Assembly: GCA_963848415.1 (NCBI GenBank)
Contig: CAWKDN010000001.1
Span: 496,001-560,000, forward strand
DNA from: CAVQBC01 sp963848415
Lineage (GTDB): Bacteria > Actinomycetota > Thermoleophilia > Solirubrobacterales > Solirubrobacteraceae
Length of the DNA stretch: 64,000 nucleotides
Direction of reading: 5' to 3'
Position numbers and translations under genes: made by a program. Below the pieces are notes generated by a model that saw only the letters and a program-made list of their open reading frames with translations, searched no databases and was not told where the DNA came from. Positions 45,009 through 52,496 of this stretch are shown here, in pieces (the stretch's first letter is position 1; every line of letters starts with the position of its first letter).

Positions 45009-45774
45009 TCGAGAGCACCTCCTTCGCCAGCTGGCGATAGGCGTCGGCTGCCGTTCCCCGCGGCTCGTATTTGAGCACGGACATACCCCGGACCGGCGCC
45101 TCGGCGAACCGGATCGTCTTCTTGATGCGCGCCGCGAACACCTGGTCGCCGAAGTTCTCCTCCAGCAGCTCGATCGCCTCCTGGGCGTGCAACGTCCGGC
45201 TGTCCACCAGCGTGGGGAGGATGCCGGCGATGACCACGTCGGGATTGAGGTTCTCGCGGATCATCCCCAGGGTGTTCTGCAACTGGACCAGGCCCCGCAT
45301 CGACAGATACTCGCACTGGACGGGGACGATCACACGGTCGGCCGCGGTCAGGGCGTTGATCGTCAATAGTCCCAGGGACGGCGGCGTATCGATGCAGACG
45401 AAGTCGTAGTCGTCGCTGACGGCGCGCAGCGCCTTCTCCAGCGCGCGCTCGCGGCCGATCTTCATCGACATGGCCAGCTCGGCGCCGGCGAGGTCGATCG
45501 AGGCGCACGCGATGTCGATCTCGCGGCGGCGGATCACCTCCCGGATCGAGGCGTCGTGGACCAGCACGTCGTACATCGAGAGCTCGAGCCCGTCGGGATC
45601 GATGCCCTGCGACATGGTCAGGTTGCCCTGCGGGTCCATGTCGACGCACAGGACGCGATGACCCTTCTCCGCGAACGCAGCCGCCAGGTTGAGCGTCGTG
45701 GTCGTCTTGGCGACGCCGCCCTTCTGGTTCGCGAAGGCGATCACCCTAGCCCTGGAAGAGGAAGAGGACGTCAC
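44995..45774 (-). CDS. parA: ParA/Soj-family ATPase
   Basis: 259 aa, GTG start with GGAG 6 bases upstream. It has a deviant Walker A KGGVAKTTTTLNLA (signature Lys present), Walker A' DMDPQGNLT and Walker B YDFVCIDTPPS. This is a chromosome-type Soj of normal length. It dimerises on ATP and binds DNA non-specifically to position cargo. No parB gene lies nearby and its 3' end overlaps ftsZ by 14 bases, so it may position the division ring, not the origin. It is divergent from the ArsA-like gene. Confidence 0.93.
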   Translation of the reverse strand: MTSSSSSRARVIAFANQKGGVAKTTTTLNLAAAFAEKGHRVLCVDMDPQGNLTMSQGIDPDGLELSMYDVLVHDASIREVIRRREIDIACASIDLAGAELAMSMKIGRERALEKALRAVSDDYDFVCIDTPPSLGLLTINALTAADRVIVPVQCEYLSMRGLVQLQNTLGMIRENLNPDVVIAGILPTLVDSRTLHAQEAIELLEENFGDQVFAARIKKTIRFAEAPVRGMSVLKYEPRGTAADAYRQLAKEVLSNGKR

Positions 45775-45853
45775 GTCGTGCTCCGATCACGCTCGGGGAA
45801 TCCCATCGAGGACGGCGATTCGTCGGATGGGGGGCGAATCCTTCCCGCCCGCG

Positions 45854-45859
45854 TAGCAT
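45854..45859 (+). promoter_or_regulatory. Putative -10 of the ArsA-like gene (leaderless)
   Basis: TAGCAT ends 9 bases before the ATG at 45869 with no ribosome-binding site between. It lies in the 94-base divergent gap with parA. Confidence 0.5.
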
Positions 45860-45868
45860 GCGCGCCGG

Positions 45869-47005
45869 ATGCACGGCGGTCGATCGGGTCACGAGGAGCG
45901 CGACGGCTCGGTCGCCCCGCTGCTGGCCGGCCACAGGATCGTCATCTGCGCCGGCTCCGGTGGCGTGGGCAAGACGACGACCGCCGCCGCGCTCGCGATG
46001 GGCGCGGCAGCGGGCGGCCTGCGGGTGGCGGTGGTGACGATCGACCCGGCCCGCCGCCTGGCCGACGCGCTCGGGCTCGAGCAGCTCGACAACGAGCCGC
46101 GGCTCGTGGACCCGCAGCGCTTCGCCGCCCACGGGGTCGAGATGCGCGGCGAGCTGTGGGCGATGATGCTCGACTCCAAGCGCACCTTCGACACGCTGAT
46201 CGAGCGCCTCGCGCCCGACGCGGCCACGCGCGACGAGATCCTGGGCAACCGCATCTACCAGCAGCTCTCCAGCGCCGTCGCCGGCTCCCAGGAGTTCACC
46301 GCGATCGCCAAGCTCTACGAGCTCGACCAGGAGGGCGGCTTCGACCTGCTCGTGCTCGACACGCCGCCGTCGCGCAACGCGCTGGACTTCCTGGACGCGC
46401 CCGGGCGGCTGACCTCGTTCTTCCAGGGCCGAGCCGTGCGGGTCTTCCTGCGCCCGGCGGGGATCGGCGGGCGGCTGATCGGGCGGGGCACGGGCGTCAT
46501 GTTCTCCGTCATGGAGCGCGTCACCGGCGTCGACCTGCTGCATGACCTGTCGGTGTTCTTCCGCTCGCTGACGGGGCTGATCGACGGCTTCACGGAGCGG
46601 GCCCGCCGCGTCGGCGCGCTGCTCGCCGACCCGGGCACGACGTTCCTGATCATCTCCGCGCCGCGCCACGACCCGGTCGAGGAGGCGATCTACTTCAACC
46701 GCAAGCTGCGCGAGGGCGGGCTGCCGTTCGGCGGGCTCGTCGTGAACCGCCTGCACGAGGCGCCCGAGGTCGACGGCGCGCTGCCGGGCGAGCTGGCGGG
46801 CGAGCTCGGCGACGCGCTCGCGGCGCGCGTGCAGACCGCGGCGGCCGAGCTGGCGGCGCTGGCCGCCCACGACGAGGCCGAGCTCGAGCGCCTCGTCGCG
46901 ACGCTCGGCTCACCGCCGACGGTCGTGGTGCCCGAGCTGGCCGACGACGTGCACGACGTCGACGGCCTCGCGCTCGTGCGCGCGCATTTGTTCGGTGCCG
47001 GCTGA
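45869..47005 (+). CDS. ArsA/GET3-like ATPase
   Basis: 378 aa. P-loop AGSGGVGKTTTAAALAMG (residues ~31-48), Walker A'-like VVTIDPARRLADALGL, and DLLVLDTPPSRNALDFLDAP all fit the anion-transporting ATPase family. It has a single ATPase domain, not the tandem form. LPFGGLVVNRLHE and a helical C-terminus follow. Arsenic ligand cysteines are absent, so arsenite pumping is unlikely. Actinobacterial members of this type are of unknown function and may be protein-targeting or chaperone ATPases like GET3. A strong hairpin follows the stop. Confidence 0.88.
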   Translation: MHGGRSGHEERDGSVAPLLAGHRIVICAGSGGVGKTTTAAALAMGAAAGGLRVAVVTIDPARRLADALGLEQLDNEPRLVDPQRFAAHGVEMRGELWAMMLDSKRTFDTLIERLAPDAATRDEILGNRIYQQLSSAVAGSQEFTAIAKLYELDQEGGFDLLVLDTPPSRNALDFLDAPGRLTSFFQGRAVRVFLRPAGIGGRLIGRGTGVMFSVMERVTGVDLLHDLSVFFRSLTGLIDGFTERARRVGALLADPGTTFLIISAPRHDPVEEAIYFNRKLREGGLPFGGLVVNRLHEAPEVDGALPGELAGELGDALAARVQTAAAELAALAAHDEAELERLVATLGSPPTVVVPELADDVHDVDGLALVRAHLFGAG

Positions 47006-47039
47006 GCCGGCCCCCACCAAGACCTGGTTCGGGGCCGGC
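47006..47039. terminator. Hairpin between convergent genes
   Basis: GCCGGCCCC (47006-47014) pairs perfectly with GGGGCCGGC (47031-47039) around a 16-base loop, starting one base after the ArsA-like stop and ending 9 bases before the next stop on the other strand. It lacks a T-run, as usual for high-GC actinobacteria, and could act in both directions. Part of it also belongs to a short direct repeat of TTCGG(T/G)GCCGGCTGAGC. Confidence 0.6.
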
Positions 47040-47047
47040 TGAGCGCG

Positions 47048-48301
47048 TCAGGCCGCGGCGGGCGTCGCGGCCGCCGCGTCGTCGATCAGCTCGTCGGCGA
47101 TCCGGCGCAGCTCCGGGTCGAGGTGCCCGCAGAGCACGTCGCGCAGGACAGCGCGCAGGAGCCCGCCCAGCTCGCCGACCAGCTCCTCGAGCGCCGGCTC
47201 GGCGCGCAACGTGCCGGCGACGACCCGGCGCTCGAGCGCGGCGACCTCGTGCAGGCGCCCGATCAGCGGCTCGCGCTCCTCCGGGTGGGCGCAGATCGCC
47301 GCGAGCCGGGTGATGGCGCGCTCCTGCCCGCCGGGGCCCGCGTCGCCCAGCAGCGCGCGCAGGGCGAGCATCCAGTCCGTCAGGCCCTCGAGGCCGCTGG
47401 GGCGCTCGCAGCCGAGCTCGAAGCGCCGCAGCCCCCAGGCGAGCTCGCCGCCGCGCGGCGTGCGCCGGGCCACGAGCGAGCAGAAAGCGCGCAGGGGGTC
47501 CTCCTCCTCGGCCGAGAGCAGGCAGTCGCCGGCGACGCGGCGCATCCCGGTCGCCAGCGGGACCGCGAGCCACGGCCCGCCGCCGGTCCGCGCCCACGCG
47601 GCCGGGCCGAGCGCGGGCTCGGCGTCGTCCCACAGGCGCAGGGCCGACTGCAGCCGTCGCAGCCGCCGCCCGGCGGACTCGAGGCCCGCGTCCTGGCCGG
47701 CCTCGCCCTCGAGGCGCAGCACGGCGATCGTCGCGTAGGCGTCGGCGGCCAGTTCGGCCGGCGCGTCCTGAAGCAGGCCGGCGCGCACGAGCGAGAGCCC
47801 CTCGCCCAGCGCGACCTCGTCGGACTCGATCACCAGGCCCTCGACCGGCGCGAGCACGAGCGCGAGGTCGAAGCCGCTGTAGGCGTGGCGCTCGAGCTCC
47901 GCGTAGGCGGCGTCGAAGCGCGAGGCGTCGAAGCCGAAGTCGCTGGCGTCGGCCCATATGGCCGTCAGCAGCGCCTGCAACGCCGCGTCGGCCTGCGCGC
48001 GCGGGTCCGCGGAGGCGGGCCGGCGGCCGCGGGCCTGCAGGTAGCCCGGCAGGTCCGGCAGCGCCGCGAGGCTCTGGGCGGCGGCGGGATAGGAGGGCAG
48101 CCGCCCAAGCACGCCGACATGGGCGGCGATGAACCGGTCGGTCTGCGGCGTGTAGCAGTACAGGGGCGAGGCGGCGCGCGACGGCGGCGTCGTCTCCAGC
48201 TCGAAGGGGATCTCGGCGCCGCCGGAGACCTCCTCGGCGAGCTGCAGGGCGGCCTCCTCCACGAAGGCGGCGAGGGTGTCGTGGAGCGCGCGGTTGTGCA
48301 T
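47048..48301 (-). CDS. Hypothetical protein (417 aa), helical
   Basis: 417 aa, start MHNRALHDTLAAFVEEAALQ; the longer frame upstream covers a repeat element and has poor coding character. The N-terminal ~150 residues include PSRAASPLYCYTPQTDRFIAAH and LGRLPSYPAAAQSLAALPDL. The rest is helical and Ala/Leu/Arg-rich, with GLVIESDEVALGEGLSLVRAG midway. No signal peptide, membrane helix or catalytic motif was found. I have an impression of similar proteins in related actinobacteria but no name for the family. Confidence 0.75.
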   Translation of the reverse strand: MHNRALHDTLAAFVEEAALQLAEEVSGGAEIPFELETTPPSRAASPLYCYTPQTDRFIAAHVGVLGRLPSYPAAAQSLAALPDLPGYLQARGRRPASADPRAQADAALQALLTAIWADASDFGFDASRFDAAYAELERHAYSGFDLALVLAPVEGLVIESDEVALGEGLSLVRAGLLQDAPAELAADAYATIAVLRLEGEAGQDAGLESAGRRLRRLQSALRLWDDAEPALGPAAWARTGGGPWLAVPLATGMRRVAGDCLLSAEEEDPLRAFCSLVARRTPRGGELAWGLRRFELGCERPSGLEGLTDWMLALRALLGDAGPGGQERAITRLAAICAHPEEREPLIGRLHEVAALERRVVAGTLRAEPALEELVGELGGLLRAVLRDVLCGHLDPELRRIADELIDDAAAATPAAA

Positions 48302-48610
48302 GTGCCGCCGTTTCGCCGCCCGCGGGGCGGCTCCTGCGCGCGCAGGCGGGGTTGCAGCGGTCGTGGCGTGTCGTACCCCAGCTGGTGAGGGGTGCGGCCG
48401 AGACGCGAGGTCGCGGCCAACCGGCTTTTCCACAGCATCCGGCCGACTGGCGCGGCGCTGCTGAGGTTGAGCCGGTTGGAGCGGCACGACTGCTGCACCG
48501 AGGACGGAATCGGCGCGATGCTGAGGAAATGCCGGTTGAGATCCGGCGAAACCGATCCGGGCCACCCTCGAAGCGGGGTTCGCCCGCAGAACCGTGGCGC
48601 TCGCGGAGCG
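48302..48610. other. 309-base intergenic region with repeat element
   Basis: It lies between the HxlR stop and the start of the hypothetical gene at 48301, both on the minus strand. It contains three copies of a ~31-base element (listed separately) and a small hairpin GGTTC-GCCCGCA-GAACC (48578-48594) that may terminate the HxlR transcript. No ORF here has a start signal. Confidence 0.5.
48418..48538. repeat. Three copies of a ~31-bp CAACCGGC element
   Basis: Copy A is on the plus strand from 48418 to 48447 (CAACCGGC, then TTTTCCACAGCATC). Copy B is on the minus strand, 48478 to 48445. Copy C is on the minus strand, 48538 to 48506 (CAACCGGC, then ATTTCCTCAGCATC). A and C agree at 26 of 31 positions by my count. 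A and B face each other and could form a long imperfect hairpin. Copy A contains TTTTCCACA, close to a DnaA box. No mobile-element genes are nearby. Confidence 0.55.
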
Positions 48611-49006
48611 TCAGGCGGCGACGACGTCCACCGGCCGCTCGGCCGGCGGGGCGCAGCTGCCCGTGGCGCCGAGCCACTCGGTGCCGTAGGCGCGCATCGA
48701 CTCGATGATCGGCACGAGCGCGCGGCCCTTCTCGGTCAGCGCGTACTCGACGCGCGGCGGGACCTCGGGGAAGGTCTTGCGCCGCACGACGCCCTCCTCC
48801 TCGAGCGCCCGCAGGCGCAGCGAGAGCGTGCGCGGTGAGATGCCCTGCAGCGAGCGCTCGAGCTCGCAGAAGCGCGAGCGGCCGTCGGCGAGGTCGCGGA
48901 TGACGAGCAGCGTCCACTTGCCGCAGACGATGTCGGCGGTGCGGCAGACGGGGCAGTCGGAGTCGCTCAGGGAAGCCAAGGTCTGCTCCGCATGATACCG
49001 CAGCAC
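48611..49006 (-). CDS. HxlR-family transcriptional regulator
   Basis: 131 aa, GTG start. The winged-helix HxlR domain shows CPVCRTADIVCGKWTLLVIRD (with three Cys that may sense redox or aldehydes), FCELERSLQGISPRTLSLRLRALEEEG and EYALTEKGRALVPII. The start codon lies inside a palindrome (49005-49021), suggesting autoregulation and a leaderless start. It is 18 bases downstream of the HtrA-like protease gene on the same strand, so it may be partly read from that promoter. Its targets are probably itself and neighbours. Confidence 0.9.
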   Translation of the reverse strand: MLRYHAEQTLASLSDSDCPVCRTADIVCGKWTLLVIRDLADGRSRFCELERSLQGISPRTLSLRLRALEEEGVVRRKTFPEVPPRVEYALTEKGRALVPIIESMRAYGTEWLGATGSCAPPAERPVDVVAA

Positions 49007-49021
49007 TTCACGAACTGAAGT
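49005..49021. promoter_or_regulatory. Palindromic operator at the HxlR start
   Basis: ACTTCA-CGAAC-TGAAGT, a perfect 6-base inverted repeat with a 5-base spacer, overlaps the GTG start of the HxlR gene. HxlR regulators bind such short AT-richer dyads; it stands out in the GC-rich background. Confidence 0.6.
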
Positions 49022-49024
49022 ACC

Positions 49025-49921
49025 TCAGCCGGCGAGGTCGACCGCGACGTCGCGCTCCTCGGCGCCGCGGACCACCCGCAGCGCCAGCGGCTCGCCGGCG
49101 CCGGTCTCGAGCGCGTCGAAGAGGTCGTCGAGCCCGGTCACCGGCCGCCCGTCCGCGGCGACGAGCAGGTCGCCCCGCTCGATCCCGGCGCGCGCGGCGG
49201 GGCTGTCGTCCTCGACGTGGCGGACGAGCAGGCCGTCGCGCTCGGGCAGCCCGACCGCGCTGCGCAGTCGCCGCGCCGCGCGCGGCGGGGCGATCGCCAC
49301 ACCCAGCCTCGGGCGCTGCCGGGTCTCGCCCGCCGCGAGCGCCTCGCTCCGGCGCTGAAGCGCCTCGTCGGCCGGCAGCGCGAGGATCAGCCCGCCGCCC
49401 GTCCGCACGGTGTTCAGGCCGAGCAGCCGGCCGTCGAGGTCGACGAGCGGGCCGCCGGAGGACCCGCGCGGCAGCGGCGCGGAGTGCTCGATCGAGCCGC
49501 CGATGCGGCGCCCGCGCGGGCCGCGGAAGGAGCGCCCGGCGGCGCTGACGAGGCCGAAGGTGGTCCGTAGCCCGCGCCCGCCGGGGTTGGCGAGCGCGAA
49601 CACGGGCGCGCCGACGCCGGCCGCCTCGACGGCGCCGGGCGAGAAGCCGAGCACCGGCCGCTCGCCCGTCTCGACCGCGATCACGGCGACGTCGAGCTCG
49701 GCGTCCGCGCCCGCGAGCCGGCCGTGGGCGCTCTCGCCGTCGGCGAAGGCCACCGCGACCTCTTCGCCGCGCAGGACGTGGGCGTTGGTGAGCACGCGCC
49801 CGGGCGCGACGATCACGCCCGAGCCGCGGCCCCAGCCGCGGCCGAGGCCGACCACGGACGGGCCGATGCGCTCGGCGGTGGCCGCGACCGCCTGCTGGAG
49901 CTCTTGGAGCAACTGGGTCAT
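49025..49921 (-). CDS. HtrA/DegP-like serine protease with PDZ domain, no signal peptide
   Basis: 298 aa. The trypsin-like domain has catalytic His48 (LTNAHVL), Asp77 (ELDVAVI) and Ser155 (PRGSSGGPLV), followed by a PDZ domain (LVRHVEDDSPAARAGIERGD; ADGRPVTGLDDLFDAL). The N-terminus MTQLLQELQQAVAATAERIG is an amphipathic helix, not a signal peptide or anchor, so this form appears cytoplasmic, which is uncommon for HtrA. GGAGG precedes the ATG. The promoter region is shared with a divergent HxlR gene and contains a long palindrome, so expression is probably HxlR-controlled. Confidence 0.93.
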   Translation of the reverse strand: MTQLLQELQQAVAATAERIGPSVVGLGRGWGRGSGVIVAPGRVLTNAHVLRGEEVAVAFADGESAHGRLAGADAELDVAVIAVETGERPVLGFSPGAVEAAGVGAPVFALANPGGRGLRTTFGLVSAAGRSFRGPRGRRIGGSIEHSAPLPRGSSGGPLVDLDGRLLGLNTVRTGGGLILALPADEALQRRSEALAAGETRQRPRLGVAIAPPRAARRLRSAVGLPERDGLLVRHVEDDSPAARAGIERGDLLVAADGRPVTGLDDLFDALETGAGEPLALRVVRGAEERDVAVDLAG

Positions 49922-49937
49922 GACGATGCCTCCACGA

Positions 49938-49962
49938 AGTAACTTGCTACTTGCAAGTTACT
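49938..49962. promoter_or_regulatory. Palindromic operator between protease and HxlR genes
   Basis: AGTAACTTG-CTACTTG-CAAGTTACT, a perfect 9-base inverted repeat with a 7-base spacer, in the 75-base divergent gap. It is strikingly AT-rich for this genome. The spacer repeats ACTTG, giving a third half-site. It is the likely binding site for the HxlR product at 49997, controlling both genes. Confidence 0.75.
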
Positions 49963-49982
49963 ACCGTACCAGGCGTGACGGC

Positions 49983-49988
49983 TACCCT
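49983..49988 (+). promoter_or_regulatory. Putative -10 of the HxlR gene at 49997
   Basis: TACCCT ends 8 bases before the ATG, and no Shine-Dalgarno separates them. It lies 21 bases downstream of the palindrome, which would place the operator around the -35 region. Confidence 0.45.
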
Positions 49989-49996
49989 CGCGAGAG

Positions 49997-50443
49997 ATGG
50001 GCCGCCGCCGCGCCTCTACGCCGCTCAGCCCGCTCGCCGACGCGCTCGCGCAGGTGGGCGACCGCTGGACGCTGCTCGTGGTCGCGTCGCTGATGGACGG
50101 GGCCAAGCGCTTCAACGAGCTCCAGGACGAGCTCGACGGGATAGCCCCGAACGTGCTCAGCGGGCGCCTGAAGCACCTCACCGAGCAGGCGCTCGTCGTC
50201 GCCTTCCCCTACTCCGAGCGCCCGCCCCGCTTCGTCTATGAGCTCACCGAGGCCGGCCGCGAGCTGGCCGGCGCGCTGCGCCTGCTCGCCGACTGGGGCG
50301 CCCGCTCGGCCGGCGAGAGCGAGCCGCTGCGCCACGCCGCGTGCGGCACCGCGCTCGAGGCCCGCTGGTGGTGCCCGTCGTGCGAAGCCGTCGTCGCAGA
50401 CGACGACGACCCGGCGGCCGACGACGACGTCGTGCTGGTCTAG
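49997..50443 (+). CDS. HxlR-family regulator with C-terminal zinc-ribbon-like tail
   Basis: 148 aa. The HxlR winged helix is ALAQVGDRWTLLVVASLMDG, FNELQDELDGIAPNVLSGRL and FVYELTEAGRELAG. The C-terminus adds HAACGTALEARWWCPSCEAV, where Cys114 and the CPSC pair could form a zinc knuckle, then an acidic Asp-rich tail. Divergent from the protease gene with a shared palindromic operator, it is probably an autoregulator and the protease repressor. Convergent with the AIM24 gene, whose stop overlaps its own. Confidence 0.9.
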   Translation: MGRRRASTPLSPLADALAQVGDRWTLLVVASLMDGAKRFNELQDELDGIAPNVLSGRLKHLTEQALVVAFPYSERPPRFVYELTEAGRELAGALRLLADWGARSAGESEPLRHAACGTALEARWWCPSCEAVVADDDDPAADDDVVLV

Positions 50444-51117
50444 GCGTTGCCGGAGGCGCTGACCACGGGCCGCCCCTCCGAGGGCTGGACCAGCACCCAG
50501 CCCTGACCGCTGAAGGCCATCTGCACGCTCTCGCCCGAGCCGCGGCCGATCAGGTTCTTGGCCTTGAAGTCGGTCTTAACCGACGTCGAGACGCCAGAGG
50601 ACCAGGTGATCGCCGCCTGGGCGTCGGCGAAGGTGCCGGCCTCGCGGACGTCGAGCAGGACGGGCGGCCCGTCGGAGATGATCGCCACCCAGCCCGTGCC
50701 GTGCAGCTCGGTGTTGAACAGGCCGCCGCTGATCATCCCGGAGACGCCCTCGACGCGCTTGACGTCCCAGTCGATGCCGGCGTCGAAGGCGAGCAGGTTC
50801 GAGCCGTTGACCGTGATGAGGTCGTTCTCCAGGTAGATCAGGTGCACCTCCTGGGCTTGATCGGCCAGGAACACCTCGCCCCTGCCGCTCATCTTCATGA
50901 GGCTCTGGCCCTCGCCGGTCATCGCCTTCTTGAACATCCGCCCCATCCCGCCGGAGCCGGCGTGCTCGAAGGTCACGTCGCCCTGGTAGGCGACCATCGA
51001 GCCGCGCTTGGCCTGGATGGTGACCTGGTCGAGCTCGACCTTGAGCAGCTTGGAGTTCTGCAGCGAGAACGCCTCGGCCGACTCGGACTCCTTGAAGCTC
51101 GCGAGGGTGGTCTGCAC
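50440..51117 (-). CDS. AIM24-family (TIGR00266-like) protein
   Basis: 225 aa, GTG at 51117, 8 bases after the sigma-factor stop; the longer frame overlapping the sigma gene is a shadow. It is strand-rich: LKVELDQVTIQAKRGSMVAY, EVHLIYLENDLITVNGSNLL and SGGLFNTELHGTGWVAI match the AIM24 double beta-helix fold. The bacterial role is unknown; yeast AIM24 acts in mitochondrial inner-membrane organisation. Tight spacing suggests co-transcription with the primary sigma factor. Confidence 0.9.
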   Translation of the reverse strand: MQTTLASFKESESAEAFSLQNSKLLKVELDQVTIQAKRGSMVAYQGDVTFEHAGSGGMGRMFKKAMTGEGQSLMKMSGRGEVFLADQAQEVHLIYLENDLITVNGSNLLAFDAGIDWDVKRVEGVSGMISGGLFNTELHGTGWVAIISDGPPVLLDVREAGTFADAQAAITWSSGVSTSVKTDFKAKNLIGRGSGESVQMAFSGQGWVLVQPSEGRPVVSASGNA

Positions 51118-51125
51118 GCCGCGCG

Positions 51126-52226
51126 CTACGCCACGTCGCGCAGCTTCTGGGCCTCGGCGAGGCTCTGAAGCTTCTTGAGCGACTGGTTCTCGATCTGGCG
51201 GATCCGCTCGCGCGTTACGTTGAACGTGCGCCCCACCTCGTCCAGCGTCCGCGGATGCTCGCCGCCGAGCCCGTAGCGCAGCTCGAGCACGCGCCGCTCG
51301 CGGTAGGAGAGGTTCTCCAGTGCCTCGCGCAGCGCCTCCTTGGTGAGGATCTCGGCGGCGCGCTCGTACGGCGACTCCGCCCGCTCGTCGGCGATGAACT
51401 GGCCGAACTCGGACTCCTCCTCGTCGCCGACCGGCTTCTCCAGCGAGACCGGCGCCTGGGCCGAGCGCTTGATCGAGTCGACCTCCTCGGGATCGATCCC
51501 CGTGACCTCGGCGATCTCCTCCGGCGAGGGCTCGCGCCCGAGCTCGGTGACGAGCTTGCGCTCCGCGCGGCCGATCTTGTTGAGCTTCTCCACGACGTGG
51601 ACGGGGATGCGGATCGTGCGCGCCTTGTCGGCCAGCGCGCGGGCGATCGCCTGCCGGATCCACCACGTCGCGTAGGTCGAGAACTTGAAGCCCTTGCGGT
51701 AGTCGAACTTCTCCGCCGCGCGGACCAGGCCGAGCGTCCCCTCCTGGATGAGGTCGAGGAACGGCAGGCCCTGGTTGCGGTAGTTCTTGGCGATCGAGAC
51801 GACGAGGCGCAGGTTGGACTCGACCATCTTCTGCTTGGCGTCGAGGTCGCCGCGCTCGATGCGCCGGGCGAGGTCGACCTCCTCCTGGGCCGTCAGCAGC
51901 CGGACCTTGCCGATGTCCTTCAGGAAGAGCTGAAGGGAGTCGGTCGTCATGTCCGGCTTGAGGTCGATCGCCGCCTTGGCCTTGCGGCGCCCGCGCTTGT
52001 CGGGCGCGCGCTCCTCGTGGGCGGCGGCGAGGGCCGGATCGATCTCCTCGACCAGCTCGATCTCCGAGCGCTCGAGGTAGCCATGCAGCTCCTCGACGTC
52101 GCTCTCGTCGAGATCGACCTCGGCGACCGCGGTGGCGATCTCGGCGAAGGTCAGGACTCCGACCTGCTGGCCCTTGACGACCAGGCCCTTCACCTCTTCG
52201 AGTTCCTGCAGATCCACTACTGACAT
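51126..52226 (-). CDS. rpoD: Primary RNA polymerase sigma factor (RpoD/SigA)
   Basis: 366 aa. Region 1.1-like N-terminus (EVKGLVVKGQQVGVLTFAEI), region 1.2 (DSLQLFLKDIGKVRLLTA), region 2 (NLRLVVSIAKNYRNQGLPFL; KFSTYATWWIRQAIARAL for -10 recognition and melting), region 3 and region 4.2 (RTLDEVGRTFNVTRERIRQI for -35 contact) are all complete, indicating the housekeeping factor. AGGA lies 6 bases before the ATG. Upstream is a ~270-base divergent gap to the basic-protein gene; downstream is AIM24. Confidence 0.96.
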   Translation of the reverse strand: MSVVDLQELEEVKGLVVKGQQVGVLTFAEIATAVAEVDLDESDVEELHGYLERSEIELVEEIDPALAAAHEERAPDKRGRRKAKAAIDLKPDMTTDSLQLFLKDIGKVRLLTAQEEVDLARRIERGDLDAKQKMVESNLRLVVSIAKNYRNQGLPFLDLIQEGTLGLVRAAEKFDYRKGFKFSTYATWWIRQAIARALADKARTIRIPVHVVEKLNKIGRAERKLVTELGREPSPEEIAEVTGIDPEEVDSIKRSAQAPVSLEKPVGDEEESEFGQFIADERAESPYERAAEILTKEALREALENLSYRERRVLELRYGLGGEHPRTLDEVGRTFNVTRERIRQIENQSLKKLQSLAEAQKLRDVA

Positions 52227-52481
52227 CGACGTCCTGTTCTGGATGAGCCGCTTCCGTGGCGGTTGAGGCTCGAAGTTGTCGAACGGCCCGCCCGGCTACT
52301 CCCGACCCGCATGGAAGCTGGAGTTGCCGACGCTATGGCCTCAGTCTAGGCGCCTTGTTCGAACCCGACAACACCAGGACGCCCGGGCCGGTGTGCCTGT
52401 CCCCGTCACCGGCGAGTCGGGGCTCGCCATGCGCGTCGCGCGTCGGGGACTTATCTCTACCTTAGAAGGTCCGCGCGCCCC

Positions 52482-52487
52482 TACACT
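52482..52487 (+). promoter_or_regulatory. Putative -10 of the basic-protein gene (leaderless)
   Basis: TACACT ends 9 bases before the ATG at 52497 with no ribosome site. It is the same hexamer as at 35414. No -35 match was seen at the usual distance. Confidence 0.5.
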
Positions 52488-52496
52488 CGACTTCGG

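Noticed and set aside
45869..47005. Arsenite efflux ATPase ArsA
   Set aside because: Single ATPase domain, no metalloid-binding Cys set and no arsB, arsD or arsR nearby; called only as ArsA/GET3-like.
48418..48538. Replication origin
   Set aside because: Only one DnaA-like box (TTTTCCACA) is present. There is no box cluster, AT-rich unwinding region or dnaA/dnaN/rpmH, and the adjacent parA lacks parB.
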